Below, piece by piece: positions 1-8,127 of a stretch of DNA of 47,818 bases. Origin of the DNA: CAG-390 sp045546615 (GTDB lineage: Bacteria; Bacillota; Clostridia; Oscillospirales; CAG-272). The stretch is from NCBI GenBank assembly GCA_045546615.1, contig JAZQDD010000024.1, positions 1 to 47,818 on the forward strand. The letters are read 5' to 3'. Numbering within the stretch: position 1 is the stretch's first letter; every line of letters begins with the position of its first letter. Below the pieces are notes generated by a model. That model did no database searches, was not told the DNA's origin, and saw only the letters and a list, made by a program, of their open reading frames with translations. The translations under genes and the position numbers were made by a program.

Positions 1-507
1 CCATTCCCACTCCCAGCCTTCCTTATCATTCAGATTCAAATGTACATTTTTCTGAAAATCATCAAGGGTTGCATAGTTTCCCGCCTCAAATGCAAAGAAG
101 AGACGGACGTATGCGCCGTAGTCACCCGTGTTCTTTAGGAATACCATCTTGTCAACTTCGTTGTTGATCTTGGCGGGGTCCCAGATGGGAGAGGTATAAG
201 CGGGCTTGATCTCGTTTCCTTCACTGTCGTGATCCCACTTAACGTACGGATCGCCGGGGGTGTAATTAAAGCCATCGGTGATAACTGCGGGGAGCAGGGG
301 TTTGTCATCCACAAACTTCTCAACTATCTTATCGGCATCCTTGTACTCGGTGTCTACGCGCTGATACTCAAGCAGCTCGATATCAACCTTGCCGATGGTC
401 ATAACGTTATTGGCGAATACCTCGTCCGTGAGGTATGCTACCGTACCGATAACGGCCGCCGCCGCGATCAGAGCAAGCACCAAAATCCATGCTAATGTTT
501 TTTTCAT
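1..507 (-). CDS. SipW-type signal-peptide exported protein (partial, C-terminus off window)
   Basis: The minus strand is open from an ATG at 507 to the window edge, giving the first 169 residues of a longer protein. It begins with a lysine pair and a hydrophobic helix (about residues 4-23), then GTVAYLTD and, after FANN, a TIGKVDIELLEY stretch. This order (hydrophobic helix, AYLTD, N-x-[FM]-T-x-G) is the hallmark of proteins whose signal peptide is cut by SipW-type signal peptidases, such as TasA/camelysin-like surface proteins. The rest (LKNTGDYGAYVRLFFAFE) resembles the beta-sandwich of that group, where N-T-G-x-x-x-A-Y-V-R is common. A GAAAGGA-type ribosome site precedes the ATG, and a sigma-A-like promoter lies upstream. 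No SipW peptidase is visible; it may lie to the left. The function, a surface fibre or matrix protein, is inferred. Confidence 0.8.
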   Translation of the reverse strand, partial: MKKTLAWILVLALIAAAAVIGTVAYLTDEVFANNVMTIGKVDIELLEYQRVDTEYKDADKIVEKFVDDKPLLPAVITDGFNYTPGDPYVKWDHDSEGNEIKPAYTSPIWDPAKINNEVDKMVFLKNTGDYGAYVRLFFAFEAGNYATLDDFQKNVHLNLNDKEGWEWEW

Positions 508-614
508 AACGTTTTTCCTTTCGTTGAGCTATATTGGTTTTGATTCACGCCCCTCAACCACTTCGAGGAAAATGTATTAGCATTATATTTAATTGATTAC
601 ACTTATACATTTAA

Positions 615-643
615 ATTTTACCATATACTTTTTTAAAAATCAA
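615..643 (-). promoter_or_regulatory. Sigma-A-like promoter for the SipW-type protein gene
   Basis: Read on the minus strand: TTGATT (638-643), 17-nt spacer, TAAAAT (615-620) with an upstream TG making an extended -10. It leaves a leader of about 100 nt before the ATG at 507. Confidence 0.55.
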
Positions 644-669
644 TAGTTTTTTTATCATAAAAACAAAAA

Positions 670-734
670 GTGACCGCATGCCCGAAATCTTGCAAGAGCC
701 TTGCAAATTTCAAAAAGGGCAACAGCGCGGTCAC
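670..734 (-). terminator. Branched hairpin terminator after the DUF1576 gene
   Basis: An outer 8-bp arm (GTGACCGC at 670-677 with GCGGTCAC at 727-734) encloses a second stem (GCCC/GGGC, GAAAT/ATTTC) and an inner TTGCAAG/CTTGCAA stem. On the minus strand the structure is followed directly by TTTTTGTTTTT, so it fits an intrinsic terminator for the gene ending at 765. It is longer than usual because of the stacked inner stems. Confidence 0.8.
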
Positions 735-764
735 TAATTGCTAAAAGCAGAAATCGTTTTTTGA

Positions 765-2192
765 TCAGACGTCGTCGTTGTATTTAGGTTTGATATTATA
801 GAAGTCAAGCAATGGGATGAGTATCAGCGCGGAGAGACCTGCGGTAAAGCCGCCGTTATATAGCACGAATCCACCGTGCATATTGGCGGTTACGGTGCAG
901 ATAGTAGCGCTGAGCGCACCCGCGATCACGCCGTAGCGGAAACCGTATTTACCAGCAATGGGGCAAAGCCCCGTGGCGAATGCAAGTCCGTTGATGTAGG
1001 CTTGCGTGGAAAGAGTCCAAGGGATATCGAGTCCCGAAATCATACAGATAACAATAACGCCCGCCCAAAGAAGCATATAGCCGACGGCAATCGGGAAGAC
1101 GTTGCGTGGGTGCTGTCCGTCTGCCGCAAAGGTCAGCGCGGCAAAGACCACACCGACTGTCGGGCCTGTAAAACCTACGCCTTGCGGCAAGGTGGGAAAA
1201 ATCTCGGGCAGAATGAATGAAATATTAAGGTACGCGATGATAAGCATTCCGTAGACCGCAATATTGATCATACAAAGCGGCATACCGAACTTGTCTGCAA
1301 AATCGGTGCCGTAGCCCGTGCATTTGAGCAACCTTGCGTAGTCCTTGATGCGCCGTCTGTTCAAAAGAAAGCCCGCGAGAAACGTAACGGCAAAGAAAAT
1401 CAGAAAAAAGATATTCATAAAGCCGCGGTAGGCATAGGGGAGTGCGTAATAAGTCGGGTTATCAATCGGAGTAGCCGACGGCGCATCGATGCCGAGAGTG
1501 TTGTACATAAACGCGTAGATGAAAATGCCGAGCATACCGATTGCAAGTCCCGCCTTGTATAGGTTGTAGCCCCTGTGCATAGCGGTAGTACCCGGCAAAA
1601 GAGGCAGGACGATAAATCCTACGGCTATGCCGCAGACTATGGCGATGGTAAGACCTATCCAATTGATCTGTGCGACGTTGGGGTTATAGTTCCCCACCGA
1701 ATAACGGAAAAGCACCTCGCTTACAAAGGGGGCGAGGGCGGTTGCGAAAAAGGCGATGTGGATATTTTCGGAGACCTTTTTCTTCATAATAGCGCAGTAT
1801 ATCAAAACGCCGATGAAGGGCGGCCACATATTGAGAAAGTTGAGTCCGTAAAAGCCGTGCGCAACTATCAGCATATAGCCTGCGAGCGTCGTGGCGTTGG
1901 TATGTACCTTGCAAACGTATATGATACCGTTGGCAAAAAGACCGCAAATGGCTGTGTTGAACAGGGTGCTCCCAAGTCCGCCAAGCGCAAAATAGTCGGT
2001 GATAAGCTTACTTGGCGAGGTGAGGATATGGCGGAGATTGTCGAAAAAATCCCATTCCTTGGTATACCAAACGGCAATCGGCGCGGCAAGCAAGAAAAAC
2101 AGGCTGACAAAAAGCGCATAGGCGCGAATGAGCTTTTCGCCTGATATATTTTTGTGCTCCTTGGGGCAAGCGGCAAAAGACGTATCGGTCAT
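765..2192 (-). CDS. DUF1576 family polytopic membrane protein
   Basis: The product has 475 residues with roughly a dozen hydrophobic segments from about residue 27 to the C-terminus, so it is an integral cytoplasmic membrane protein. Two similar Gly/Phe-rich halves (GGLGSTLFNTAICGLFANG near 71-89, and a related AYINGLAFATGLCPIAGKYGFRYGV stretch near the end) match the internally duplicated DUF1576 family, whose biochemical role is unknown. The ATG at 2192 is well supported by an AAGGAGGG ribosome site a few bases upstream. It is a single-gene unit: its own promoter at 2241-2269 and a terminator at 670-734. A transporter-like role is only a guess from topology. I recognise the family but not a substrate. 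Confidence 0.85.
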   Translation of the reverse strand: MTDTSFAACPKEHKNISGEKLIRAYALFVSLFFLLAAPIAVWYTKEWDFFDNLRHILTSPSKLITDYFALGGLGSTLFNTAICGLFANGIIYVCKVHTNATTLAGYMLIVAHGFYGLNFLNMWPPFIGVLIYCAIMKKKVSENIHIAFFATALAPFVSEVLFRYSVGNYNPNVAQINWIGLTIAIVCGIAVGFIVLPLLPGTTAMHRGYNLYKAGLAIGMLGIFIYAFMYNTLGIDAPSATPIDNPTYYALPYAYRGFMNIFFLIFFAVTFLAGFLLNRRRIKDYARLLKCTGYGTDFADKFGMPLCMINIAVYGMLIIAYLNISFILPEIFPTLPQGVGFTGPTVGVVFAALTFAADGQHPRNVFPIAVGYMLLWAGVIVICMISGLDIPWTLSTQAYINGLAFATGLCPIAGKYGFRYGVIAGALSATICTVTANMHGGFVLYNGGFTAGLSALILIPLLDFYNIKPKYNDDV

Positions 2193-2240
2193 GTTCCCTC
2201 CTTGTTGTGCATCATGTCGAACGTGATAGAAAACAATGGT

Positions 2241-2269
2241 ATTTTAGCACACTATCCGAGATAAGTCAA
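2241..2269 (-). promoter_or_regulatory. Promoter for DUF1576 gene
   Basis: Minus-strand TTGACT (2264-2269), 17-nt spacer, TAAAAT (2241-2246) preceded by TGC, an extended -10. It sits about 50 nt upstream of the ATG. Confidence 0.65.
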
Positions 2270-2345
2270 TAAGAACGAAAAGGAATTTGGACTGCCAAAA
2301 CACTACAAATAAATACTTCTTATTTTGAGCAACCTTTGAAAAAAC

Positions 2346-2384
2346 AAAACAAACGCAACTCTCACGGAAAATTGCGTTTGTTTT
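2346..2384 (-). terminator. Terminator of the ABC-2 exporter operon
   Basis: A 13-bp perfect stem (2346-2358 with 2372-2384) with a 13-nt loop. On the minus strand it is followed by GTTTTGTTTT. It lies just past the permease stop at 2399. Confidence 0.75.
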
Positions 2385-2398
2385 TTAGTTCATAGCTT

Positions 2399-3322
2399 TT
2401 ATCTCGCTGCGCGTTGACGCGTTTTGGCGGCAGATTTGTTTTTTGCCACATTCATCAGCACGTATGCGGCAACAAGCAACGCCACCGTGCCGCCAAGCAC
2501 AGCGTACATGGCTCCGATGCTGACGTCGTTTCCAAAAAAGCTGATATTGCAGTCAACGGTTCCGCGCATGGCATCAACTGCCTCGCGCGGAAATCCCGCG
2601 CTTTCCATCTCGGCAAAAACTCCTTGCATAGAATGGTTTCTTACAAGCGACGTGCCGTATGTACCCGGCAGAAGCATCACTACCTTTTGAAGTCCCTCGG
2701 AAAACTGCGATATCGGCATATAAGCCCCGCAAATAAATCCGTAACAAGAGCTGATGATAGTTCCGACGGCGGATATCTGCCCCTGACTTGACAAGAAAAA
2801 TCCGATAACGCTCGAAAGCGCCGTACCGAACATCACAAGCAAAAACACGTCAAGAATAAGGAGTAAAACGTCTGAAAAGGCAAGATACCAGCCTACGTAC
2901 CAAACATAAATAAGGCATATCGCGGTAGCGGTAAAGCAGATAACGAGCGTAGTAATGAGCGTTGCAAAATAGTACCCGAGAGCAAGCGTTGAGCTTTTTA
3001 CGGGAGATATCGTAATGTCCTTTATAGAGCCGTTTGCCCTGTCCTGAACCATAAGCATATTGGAACAAAATGCCACGGTCACGCAAGAAACGGACAGTAT
3101 CGACGACATAAGCTGTGCGGCAACACAGCCGTCTATCAGCTCCTCGGCAAAGGATAAGCCCGTCGGAAGAGCCATCATAAACGAATCCTTGTACACCTCG
3201 GAAAGAAACGTCGCATAAAGAACAAGAAGGATAGCAGGAGTAATAAGCGAGGTAAGGAACATTCCCTTATCCTTAAAAAACAGCTTGGTATTTCGTTTTA
3301 TAAGTATCAGCATCGTTGTCAC
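2399..3322 (-). CDS. ABC-2 type exporter permease
   Basis: This 307-residue membrane protein has an N-terminal cytoplasmic stretch (LIKRNTKLFFKDKG), one membrane segment near 27-45, a loop, then five further hydrophobic segments and a Lys/Arg-rich tail. That is the six-helix layout of ABC2-type permeases (DrrB/YhgE-like). It forms the membrane half of an exporter with the ATPase encoded just upstream. Translation probably begins at a GTG (3322) overlapping the ATPase stop by four bases (GTGA), since AGGAGG lies 10 nt before that GTG but 19 nt before the next ATG at 3313. The translational overlap argues for a tightly stoichiometric complex. The substrate cannot be read from sequence; drug, lipid or peptide export are family options. 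Confidence 0.85.
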   Translation of the reverse strand: MTTMLILIKRNTKLFFKDKGMFLTSLITPAILLVLYATFLSEVYKDSFMMALPTGLSFAEELIDGCVAAQLMSSILSVSCVTVAFCSNMLMVQDRANGSIKDITISPVKSSTLALGYYFATLITTLVICFTATAICLIYVWYVGWYLAFSDVLLLILDVFLLVMFGTALSSVIGFFLSSQGQISAVGTIISSCYGFICGAYMPISQFSEGLQKVVMLLPGTYGTSLVRNHSMQGVFAEMESAGFPREAVDAMRGTVDCNISFFGNDVSIGAMYAVLGGTVALLVAAYVLMNVAKNKSAAKTRQRAAR

Positions 3323-4230
3323 TTGTCGTCATCCTCCTCGGCTTTTTTGCCGGTAACAATAAGGAACACATCGTCCATTCTGCCCTTGGTTATCTCATAA
3401 TCGGTAAAGACCTCGGGTCTTTTAATTATAAGACTTGTTGCCGCGCTTGTATCGGGAACGGAAAATCTGTATGCGTCACGAATCTTTTCGTACGGAACCT
3501 CAAGAGATCTTGCCACATCCTCACTTATTCCGTAGACTGTGATAAAGTCGCCAGCGTAGGTGTTTTTCAGCTCCAGCGGCGTTCCCTTTGCAATAAGTCT
3601 GCCTCCGTCGATCATTACCACATAGTCGGCATCAGCCGCCTCCTCCATATAGTGCGTGGTAAGCAATACTGTCATATTTTTGCTCTTACGAAGCTCGGAT
3701 ATGATCCGCCAAAGAGTCGCGCGGGTCTGCGGATCAAGCCCCGTTGTCGGCTCGTCAAGAATTAGTATTTCAGGGCTATGGATGAGAGCACGCGCAATAT
3801 CTATGCGTCTGCGCTGACCTCCCGATAGCTTACCCACGGTGCGCTTTAGCAGGTCGCGCAGATCAAGCAGCTCGCAAAGCTCCGAAAGCCTCTTTTCAAA
3901 CGCCGCCCCCGTAATACCGTAAAGAGCCGCGCGGCTTTCGAGATTATCTCTGACCGTGAGTGCTTTGTCAAGCAAAGAAGACTGAAAAACCACGCCGAGC
4001 TGTCTTTTTATGGCATCGGCGTCATTATAAATACTCTTACCGTTTATCATAACAGTTCCGCTGTCTGCCGCAAGCTGACCGCAAATTATGTTTATGGTCG
4101 TTGATTTTCCCGCTCCGTTTACACCAAGAAACGCAAAAAGCTCACCTTTGCGCACGGTGAAGCTAAGCTCCCTCACCGCCTTGACCTCTCCAAAGGACTT
4201 GGCAAGGTCTTTTATCTCAATAATATTCAT
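3319..4230 (-). CDS. ABC exporter ATP-binding protein (ABC-2/DrrA type)
   Basis: The ATPase subunit has all expected motifs: Walker A GVNGAGKST, signature LSGGQRRRIDIARAL, Walker B ILILDEPTTGLDP and an H-loop in TTHYMEEA. The TTGLDP and HYMEEA forms are typical of DrrA/ABC-2 exporters. I take the ATG at 4230 (protein MNIIEIKDLAKSF, 303 aa), because the ABC fold starts there and GAGGGAAGAG precedes it; an in-frame start 39 bases further upstream would add an unlikely extension. The C-terminal region after residue 210 (about 90 residues) matches the accessory domain often seen in this subfamily. Expression is likely from the promoter at 4315-4343, which carries paired TGATATCA palindromes. Confidence 0.92.
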   Translation of the reverse strand: MNIIEIKDLAKSFGEVKAVRELSFTVRKGELFAFLGVNGAGKSTTINIICGQLAADSGTVMINGKSIYNDADAIKRQLGVVFQSSLLDKALTVRDNLESRAALYGITGAAFEKRLSELCELLDLRDLLKRTVGKLSGGQRRRIDIARALIHSPEILILDEPTTGLDPQTRATLWRIISELRKSKNMTVLLTTHYMEEAADADYVVMIDGGRLIAKGTPLELKNTYAGDFITVYGISEDVARSLEVPYEKIRDAYRFSVPDTSAATSLIIKRPEVFTDYEITKGRMDDVFLIVTGKKAEEDDDK

Positions 4231-4304
4231 TTTCTCTTCCCTCTTGCATCTTCGCAATGTAGTAAGCACAAAACCGCAGTGCGCATATTGCCGCGCCGCA
4301 GATA

Positions 4305-4343
4305 TGATATCAAAATGATATCACACAAGGTCGAATTTGTCAA
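4305..4343 (-). promoter_or_regulatory. Promoter with paired TGATATCA palindromes (ABC operon)
   Basis: Minus-strand TTGACA (4338-4343), 17-nt spacer, TATCAT (4315-4320) with an upstream TGA (extended -10). TGATATCA occurs twice, at 4305-4312 and 4316-4323, with centres 11 bp apart; the second overlaps the -10. The arrangement looks like an operator for a dimeric repressor. No regulator gene is adjacent. Confidence 0.65.
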
Positions 4344-4404
4344 TACACATTTGATTTTTTCTTAAATATTTACTGCGCAAAATGCCCTTGAGATGACAAT
4401 GGGA

Positions 4405-4432
4405 TTGACTTTTTTGAAAAAAATGATATAAT
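4405..4432 (+). promoter_or_regulatory. Strong promoter for the surface lipoprotein gene
   Basis: TTGACT (4405-4410), 16-nt spacer, TATAAT (4427-4432) with TG one base before it (extended -10). The ATG follows about 40 nt downstream with an AAAGGA ribosome site. Confidence 0.75.
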
Positions 4433-4473
4433 CTAATTAGCTAATCCAAATTTTATGAAAGGAATAAATACTT

Positions 4474-5514
4474 ATGAAAAAAATCCTTACGTTTGCTATT
4501 GCAATTATTATGCTTCTTACCGTCTCACTTGGCGCGATGTCTTGCAACAGCGAGAATGAAGCGTCCACTACCTCCGCAGTTATAACTCCCGAGGCGACCA
4601 CTCCCGAGGCGACCACCCCTGCAGTAACTACGCCAGAGGCGACCACGACCGAGGAGACCGAACCCGAAGATGACGAACCCGAGCCTGAACCCACAGAGCT
4701 TCATATCAACACTGCCGCTGACCTTGTTGCGCTCAATGAGTCCATCGTTTACAACAAGGATTATGACGGATACACCATCTATATCGACAGCGATATAGAC
4801 ATGACGGGAATTGAGTGGAAAGCTCTTAACGGCTACTATCTGTACAACACCGTGTTTGAAGGCAACGGTCACACCATCTCCAACCTTAACATCGTTCCGA
4901 ATGACAGAAATACGACACGCGTGGGCTTTGTTGATATAATGGACGGCGGAGCTATTACCTTCCAAAACCTCACCTTCAAAAACTGCACCACCACGGCTGA
5001 CGATGCCAACGGTGTCGGAATTATTCTCGGTTGCTCTCTTAAATCTGAAATCAATTTCAAAAACGTCCACGTTCTTGACTCCAAGGTTATAACCGGCACC
5101 AAGTACGTTTCCGGCGCAGATAGCAACAAAATAGGTATTCGTCTGGCGGCTTTCCTTGGATACAGCCACGAAAACAGCGAAGTAGCGGTAAACTCCTGCT
5201 CCGTTAAGAATTTTGAAGCCGAAGGCTTCCACAACATTGCTTGCTTTGTGGGATTCGACAGTTCAAGCAATTCCTCGGTCAACAATTGCGCAGTTGAAAA
5301 CGTAACTCTCAAGTTCAGCTACTGTTTTGCTAACTCCTACAGCCTTGAGCAGGACAAGAAATACGTCCACGTATTCTACGGAATCGCAGATTGGGTCGAC
5401 ACCCTCGACACCGCCCTTTCCAACGGCAACACCTACTCCAACGTAAAATTCATTGACCTTGAGTCAGGCACAGAGCTTGCGCCCGAGGATTTCAGAACAG
5501 TTTCCGCAAAATAA
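4474..5514 (+). CDS. Secreted lipoprotein with Thr/Glu/Pro linker and GLUG-like beta-helix domain
   Basis: The 346-residue product starts with a lysine pair and hydrophobic helix ending in GAMSC, a plausible lipobox with Cys24 as the lipid-anchored residue. Residues about 27-73 form a low-complexity linker built from repeats of PEATT followed by acidic Glu/Pro/Asp, presumably spanning the cell wall. The remainder starts with ELHINTAADLVALNESI and contains FEGNGHTISNLNIV and AITFQNLTFKNC, motifs seen in GLUG/right-handed beta-helix surface proteins. The same core (GNGHTI..., then ATFKNFTI) opens the two large secreted proteins at 43.8 and 46.7 kb. A 16-bp terminator follows, so it is monocistronic. 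A role in adhesion or glycan binding is inference. Confidence 0.75.
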   Translation: MKKILTFAIAIIMLLTVSLGAMSCNSENEASTTSAVITPEATTPEATTPAVTTPEATTTEETEPEDDEPEPEPTELHINTAADLVALNESIVYNKDYDGYTIYIDSDIDMTGIEWKALNGYYLYNTVFEGNGHTISNLNIVPNDRNTTRVGFVDIMDGGAITFQNLTFKNCTTTADDANGVGIILGCSLKSEINFKNVHVLDSKVITGTKYVSGADSNKIGIRLAAFLGYSHENSEVAVNSCSVKNFEAEGFHNIACFVGFDSSSNSSVNNCAVENVTLKFSYCFANSYSLEQDKKYVHVFYGIADWVDTLDTALSNGNTYSNVKFIDLESGTELAPEDFRTVSAK

Positions 5515-5566
5515 ATAACAAAATTAATATCTGCCGCGCGATAACGTTCGCAAAGTTATCCAGAAG

Positions 5567-5614
5567 TCCCCTTTTTGAAGCACCATACAAATTGCTTCAA
5601 AAAGGGGATTTTTT
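5567..5614 (+). terminator. Terminator after lipoprotein gene
   Basis: Perfect 16-bp stem (5567-5582 with 5593-5608), 10-nt loop, then six T (5609-5614). Confidence 0.9.
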
Positions 5615-5789
5615 AAAGCAATTTATAGCGGACTTTTTTGCATTCTGCCCTCTTGTTTTTGTTTTTTCTCCATTATATCTTTAAAGTGCAAATAATTTTG
5701 GTAATAATTTAACGTTGGATATAGACAAAACAAAAATATTGTGATAAAATATATTGATTATACTATGATTGACGAAAGGCTTTCCAACC

Positions 5790-6407
5790 ATGAAGGTCAT
5801 TACACTCACGGGCATCGGTCACGAGGCAAACACCTATCTTTTGGTGTCGGGACGCTCTGCGGCGGTGGTTGATCCCGCCGTATCAATAGAGCGCATTTCT
5901 GCCGCGCTCGAAAAGGAAAACGCCGCGCTCAAGGCAATATTACTGACTCACGCGCACGCCGACCACACCCTGACGCTTGCCGCCGTGCGAAAAGCATACG
6001 GCGCACCGCTTATGCTCGGAAAGGACGAGGCGGCTTTTTTGTGTGATGCAAACCTAAATCTTTCCCCATATATCACGGGCAGAGCTGAAACTTTTGCGGA
6101 TGCAGAACGCCTGCTTGACGACGGAGATACGGTTTATATCGGTGAGGAGGCGTTGACTGTCCTGCACCTGCCCGGACACACGCGCGGCTCTATCGCTTTT
6201 TTGTGGAACAACGCGCTCGTCTGCGGAGACACCGTTTTTGCGCAAGGCTTTGGGCGGTACGATCTTCCCACGGGTAATCCGCTGACATTGAAAGAATCAC
6301 TCAAACGCCTCTCGGAGCTTGACGGCGAGGTAATGCTCTTTCCGGGGCATGGCACGTCGTGCAGAATAAAAAACGCACAAGCCTTAATTCAAATTAAAAA
6401 ATACTAA
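5790..6407 (+). CDS. Metallo-beta-lactamase-fold hydrolase (glyoxalase II-like)
   Basis: The 205-residue protein carries the zinc motif HAHADH (residues 54-59), then LHLPGHT, GDTVF and FPGHG, in the order of the glyoxalase II-like branch of the MBL superfamily, which hydrolyses thioesters and related substrates in the cytoplasm. The length matches the short single-domain YcbL-like group. The reading frame is open 21 bases earlier through a TTG, but the ATG at 5790 fits the family N-terminus (MKVITLTGIGHEANTYLL) and has AAAGG about 10 nt before it. It lies 16 nt ahead of gltX and is probably cotranscribed. The exact substrate cannot be told. Confidence 0.88.
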   Translation: MKVITLTGIGHEANTYLLVSGRSAAVVDPAVSIERISAALEKENAALKAILLTHAHADHTLTLAAVRKAYGAPLMLGKDEAAFLCDANLNLSPYITGRAETFADAERLLDDGDTVYIGEEALTVLHLPGHTRGSIAFLWNNALVCGDTVFAQGFGRYDLPTGNPLTLKESLKRLSELDGEVMLFPGHGTSCRIKNAQALIQIKKY

Positions 6408-6423
6408 AGGAAAAGGATAAATC

Positions 6424-8112
6424 ATGGACTACAAGCATTTAGCAGAACTGCTCTTCCCCAATGTGACAACAACTCCCGAGGAGCTTGAGGAAAGATACCC
6501 CGCACGCAACCTTCCCGAGGGCGCAAAGGTAACGAGATTTGCCCCCAGCCCCACAGGCTACGTTCATCTGGGCGGCGTTTATCAGACCATGGTAGGAGAG
6601 CGTTTGGCACATCAGTCCGGCGGCGTTTTCTTTCTCCGCATTGAGGACACCGATGCAAAGCGCGAAATCCCCGGCGCGGCTGAAAACCTGATAAACACTC
6701 TCGCGCGCTATGGAATAAAATTTGACGAGGGCGCGACGGTCGATGCCGACGGAAAGATAGTTGACAATGGTGCATACGGCCCGTACAAGCAGAGCGAGCG
6801 CGCCGCAATATACCACGTCTACGCCAAAAAGCTCGTTGAGGAAGGCAAGGCTTACCCCTGCTTTACTACCGAAGAGGAACTGCAAGCACTTGAGTCCATA
6901 GACAAAAAGGCAGAGGTCAAGGCAAAGGAATGGAGCGACGATGCTAACGCAGAGCAAAAGGCGGCTCAACTCAAGATGCGCGACTTTACCATCGAGGACG
7001 TTGAGAAAAACCTTGCCGCGGGCAATAAATTCGTGCTTCGCATACTTGCCGACGGTAACCCCGAGAAGAAAACTCCCTTTGGCGATCTTGTAAAGGGAAA
7101 GCTTGAGATTCCCGAAAACGACGAAGATTTCGTGCTTCTCAAGAGCGACGGTATCCCTACCTACCACTTTGCACACGCAGTTGACGATCACCTGATGCGC
7201 ACAACACACGTTATTCGCGGCGAGGAATGGCTGCCCAGCGTTGCAAAACACATTATGCTGTTCCGTTATCTCGGCTTTAAGCTCCCGAAATATCTGCATA
7301 CGGCGCAGATAATGCAGCTTGACGAAAACGGCAACAAGAAAAAACTCTCAAAGCGCGATCTCGGCGCAAACATGAGCGATTATTCGCGCCTCGGCTACGC
7401 ACCCGATGCTGTTGCCGAATACCTCCTTACCGTTCTTAACTCCAATTTCGAGGAATGGCGACTTGCCAACTCGGACAACCCCTACACCGATTTTAAATTC
7501 AATATAAACAAAATGAGCGTTTCCGGCTGTCTTTTTGATATCGTAAAGCTCGGTGACGTTTCAAAGAACGTAGTATCAAAAATGAGCGCGGATAAGGTAT
7601 ACTCCCTCTTGCTCGATTGGGCAAAGGAATACGATGCCGATTTTGCAGAAAAGCTCTCCGCCGATGCTGACTACGCGAAGGCGATCCTCTCCATAGGCAG
7701 AGGCGGAAAGAAACCGCGTAAGGATTTTGGAAGATTTGACGAGGTCAAGGCATTCATCGGATTCTTCTATGACGATTACTTTGCGGTTACCGACGAGATC
7801 CCCGACTCCCACGCTCGTGCAGACGTCAAGGCGGCGCTTGAAAAGTTCGCTTCAACCCTTGACATGAACGACGACTCGAACGCATGGTTTGAGAAGATCA
7901 AAAACATCGCACAAGAGCTTGGCTATGCCACCGACATGAAGCAGTACAAGGCTACCCCCGAGGCATTCCGCGGAAGCGTTGCTGACGTAAGTATGTTCAT
8001 CCGCGTTGCTATCACGGGCAGAATGAACGCCCCCGATCTGTATACGGTAATTCAGATCATAGGTTATGACCGCACCGTAGCGCGTGTCAAAGAATTTGCA
8101 AACAATCTTTGA
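6424..8112 (+). CDS. gltX: Glutamyl-tRNA synthetase
   Basis: It charges tRNA-Glu with glutamate. The class I signature is clear: FAPSPTGYVHLGG (residues 39-51, HIGH-equivalent), then FFLRIEDTD, and KKLSKRD near 305-312 (KMSKS-equivalent). At 562 aa it is longer than the roughly 480-residue standard enzyme. About 35 residues precede the catalytic motif, and the middle carries extra charged sequence, as in a subgroup of long clostridial GluRS. The ATG at 6424 is preceded by AAAGGAAAAGGA. It is followed 15 nt later by glnS. With a dedicated GlnRS present, this GluRS need not mischarge tRNA-Gln, but that is inference. Confidence 0.96.
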   Translation: MDYKHLAELLFPNVTTTPEELEERYPARNLPEGAKVTRFAPSPTGYVHLGGVYQTMVGERLAHQSGGVFFLRIEDTDAKREIPGAAENLINTLARYGIKFDEGATVDADGKIVDNGAYGPYKQSERAAIYHVYAKKLVEEGKAYPCFTTEEELQALESIDKKAEVKAKEWSDDANAEQKAAQLKMRDFTIEDVEKNLAAGNKFVLRILADGNPEKKTPFGDLVKGKLEIPENDEDFVLLKSDGIPTYHFAHAVDDHLMRTTHVIRGEEWLPSVAKHIMLFRYLGFKLPKYLHTAQIMQLDENGNKKKLSKRDLGANMSDYSRLGYAPDAVAEYLLTVLNSNFEEWRLANSDNPYTDFKFNINKMSVSGCLFDIVKLGDVSKNVVSKMSADKVYSLLLDWAKEYDADFAEKLSADADYAKAILSIGRGGKKPRKDFGRFDEVKAFIGFFYDDYFAVTDEIPDSHARADVKAALEKFASTLDMNDDSNAWFEKIKNIAQELGYATDMKQYKATPEAFRGSVADVSMFIRVAITGRMNAPDLYTVIQIIGYDRTVARVKEFANNL

Positions 8113-8127
8113 AAGTGAGATAACACA

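Noticed and set aside
5715..5750. Promoter for the MBL-fold hydrolase (TTGGAT and TAAAAT)
   Set aside because: The spacing is 24 nt, and the alternative -35 at correct spacing is poor; some promoter must exist but I cannot place it.
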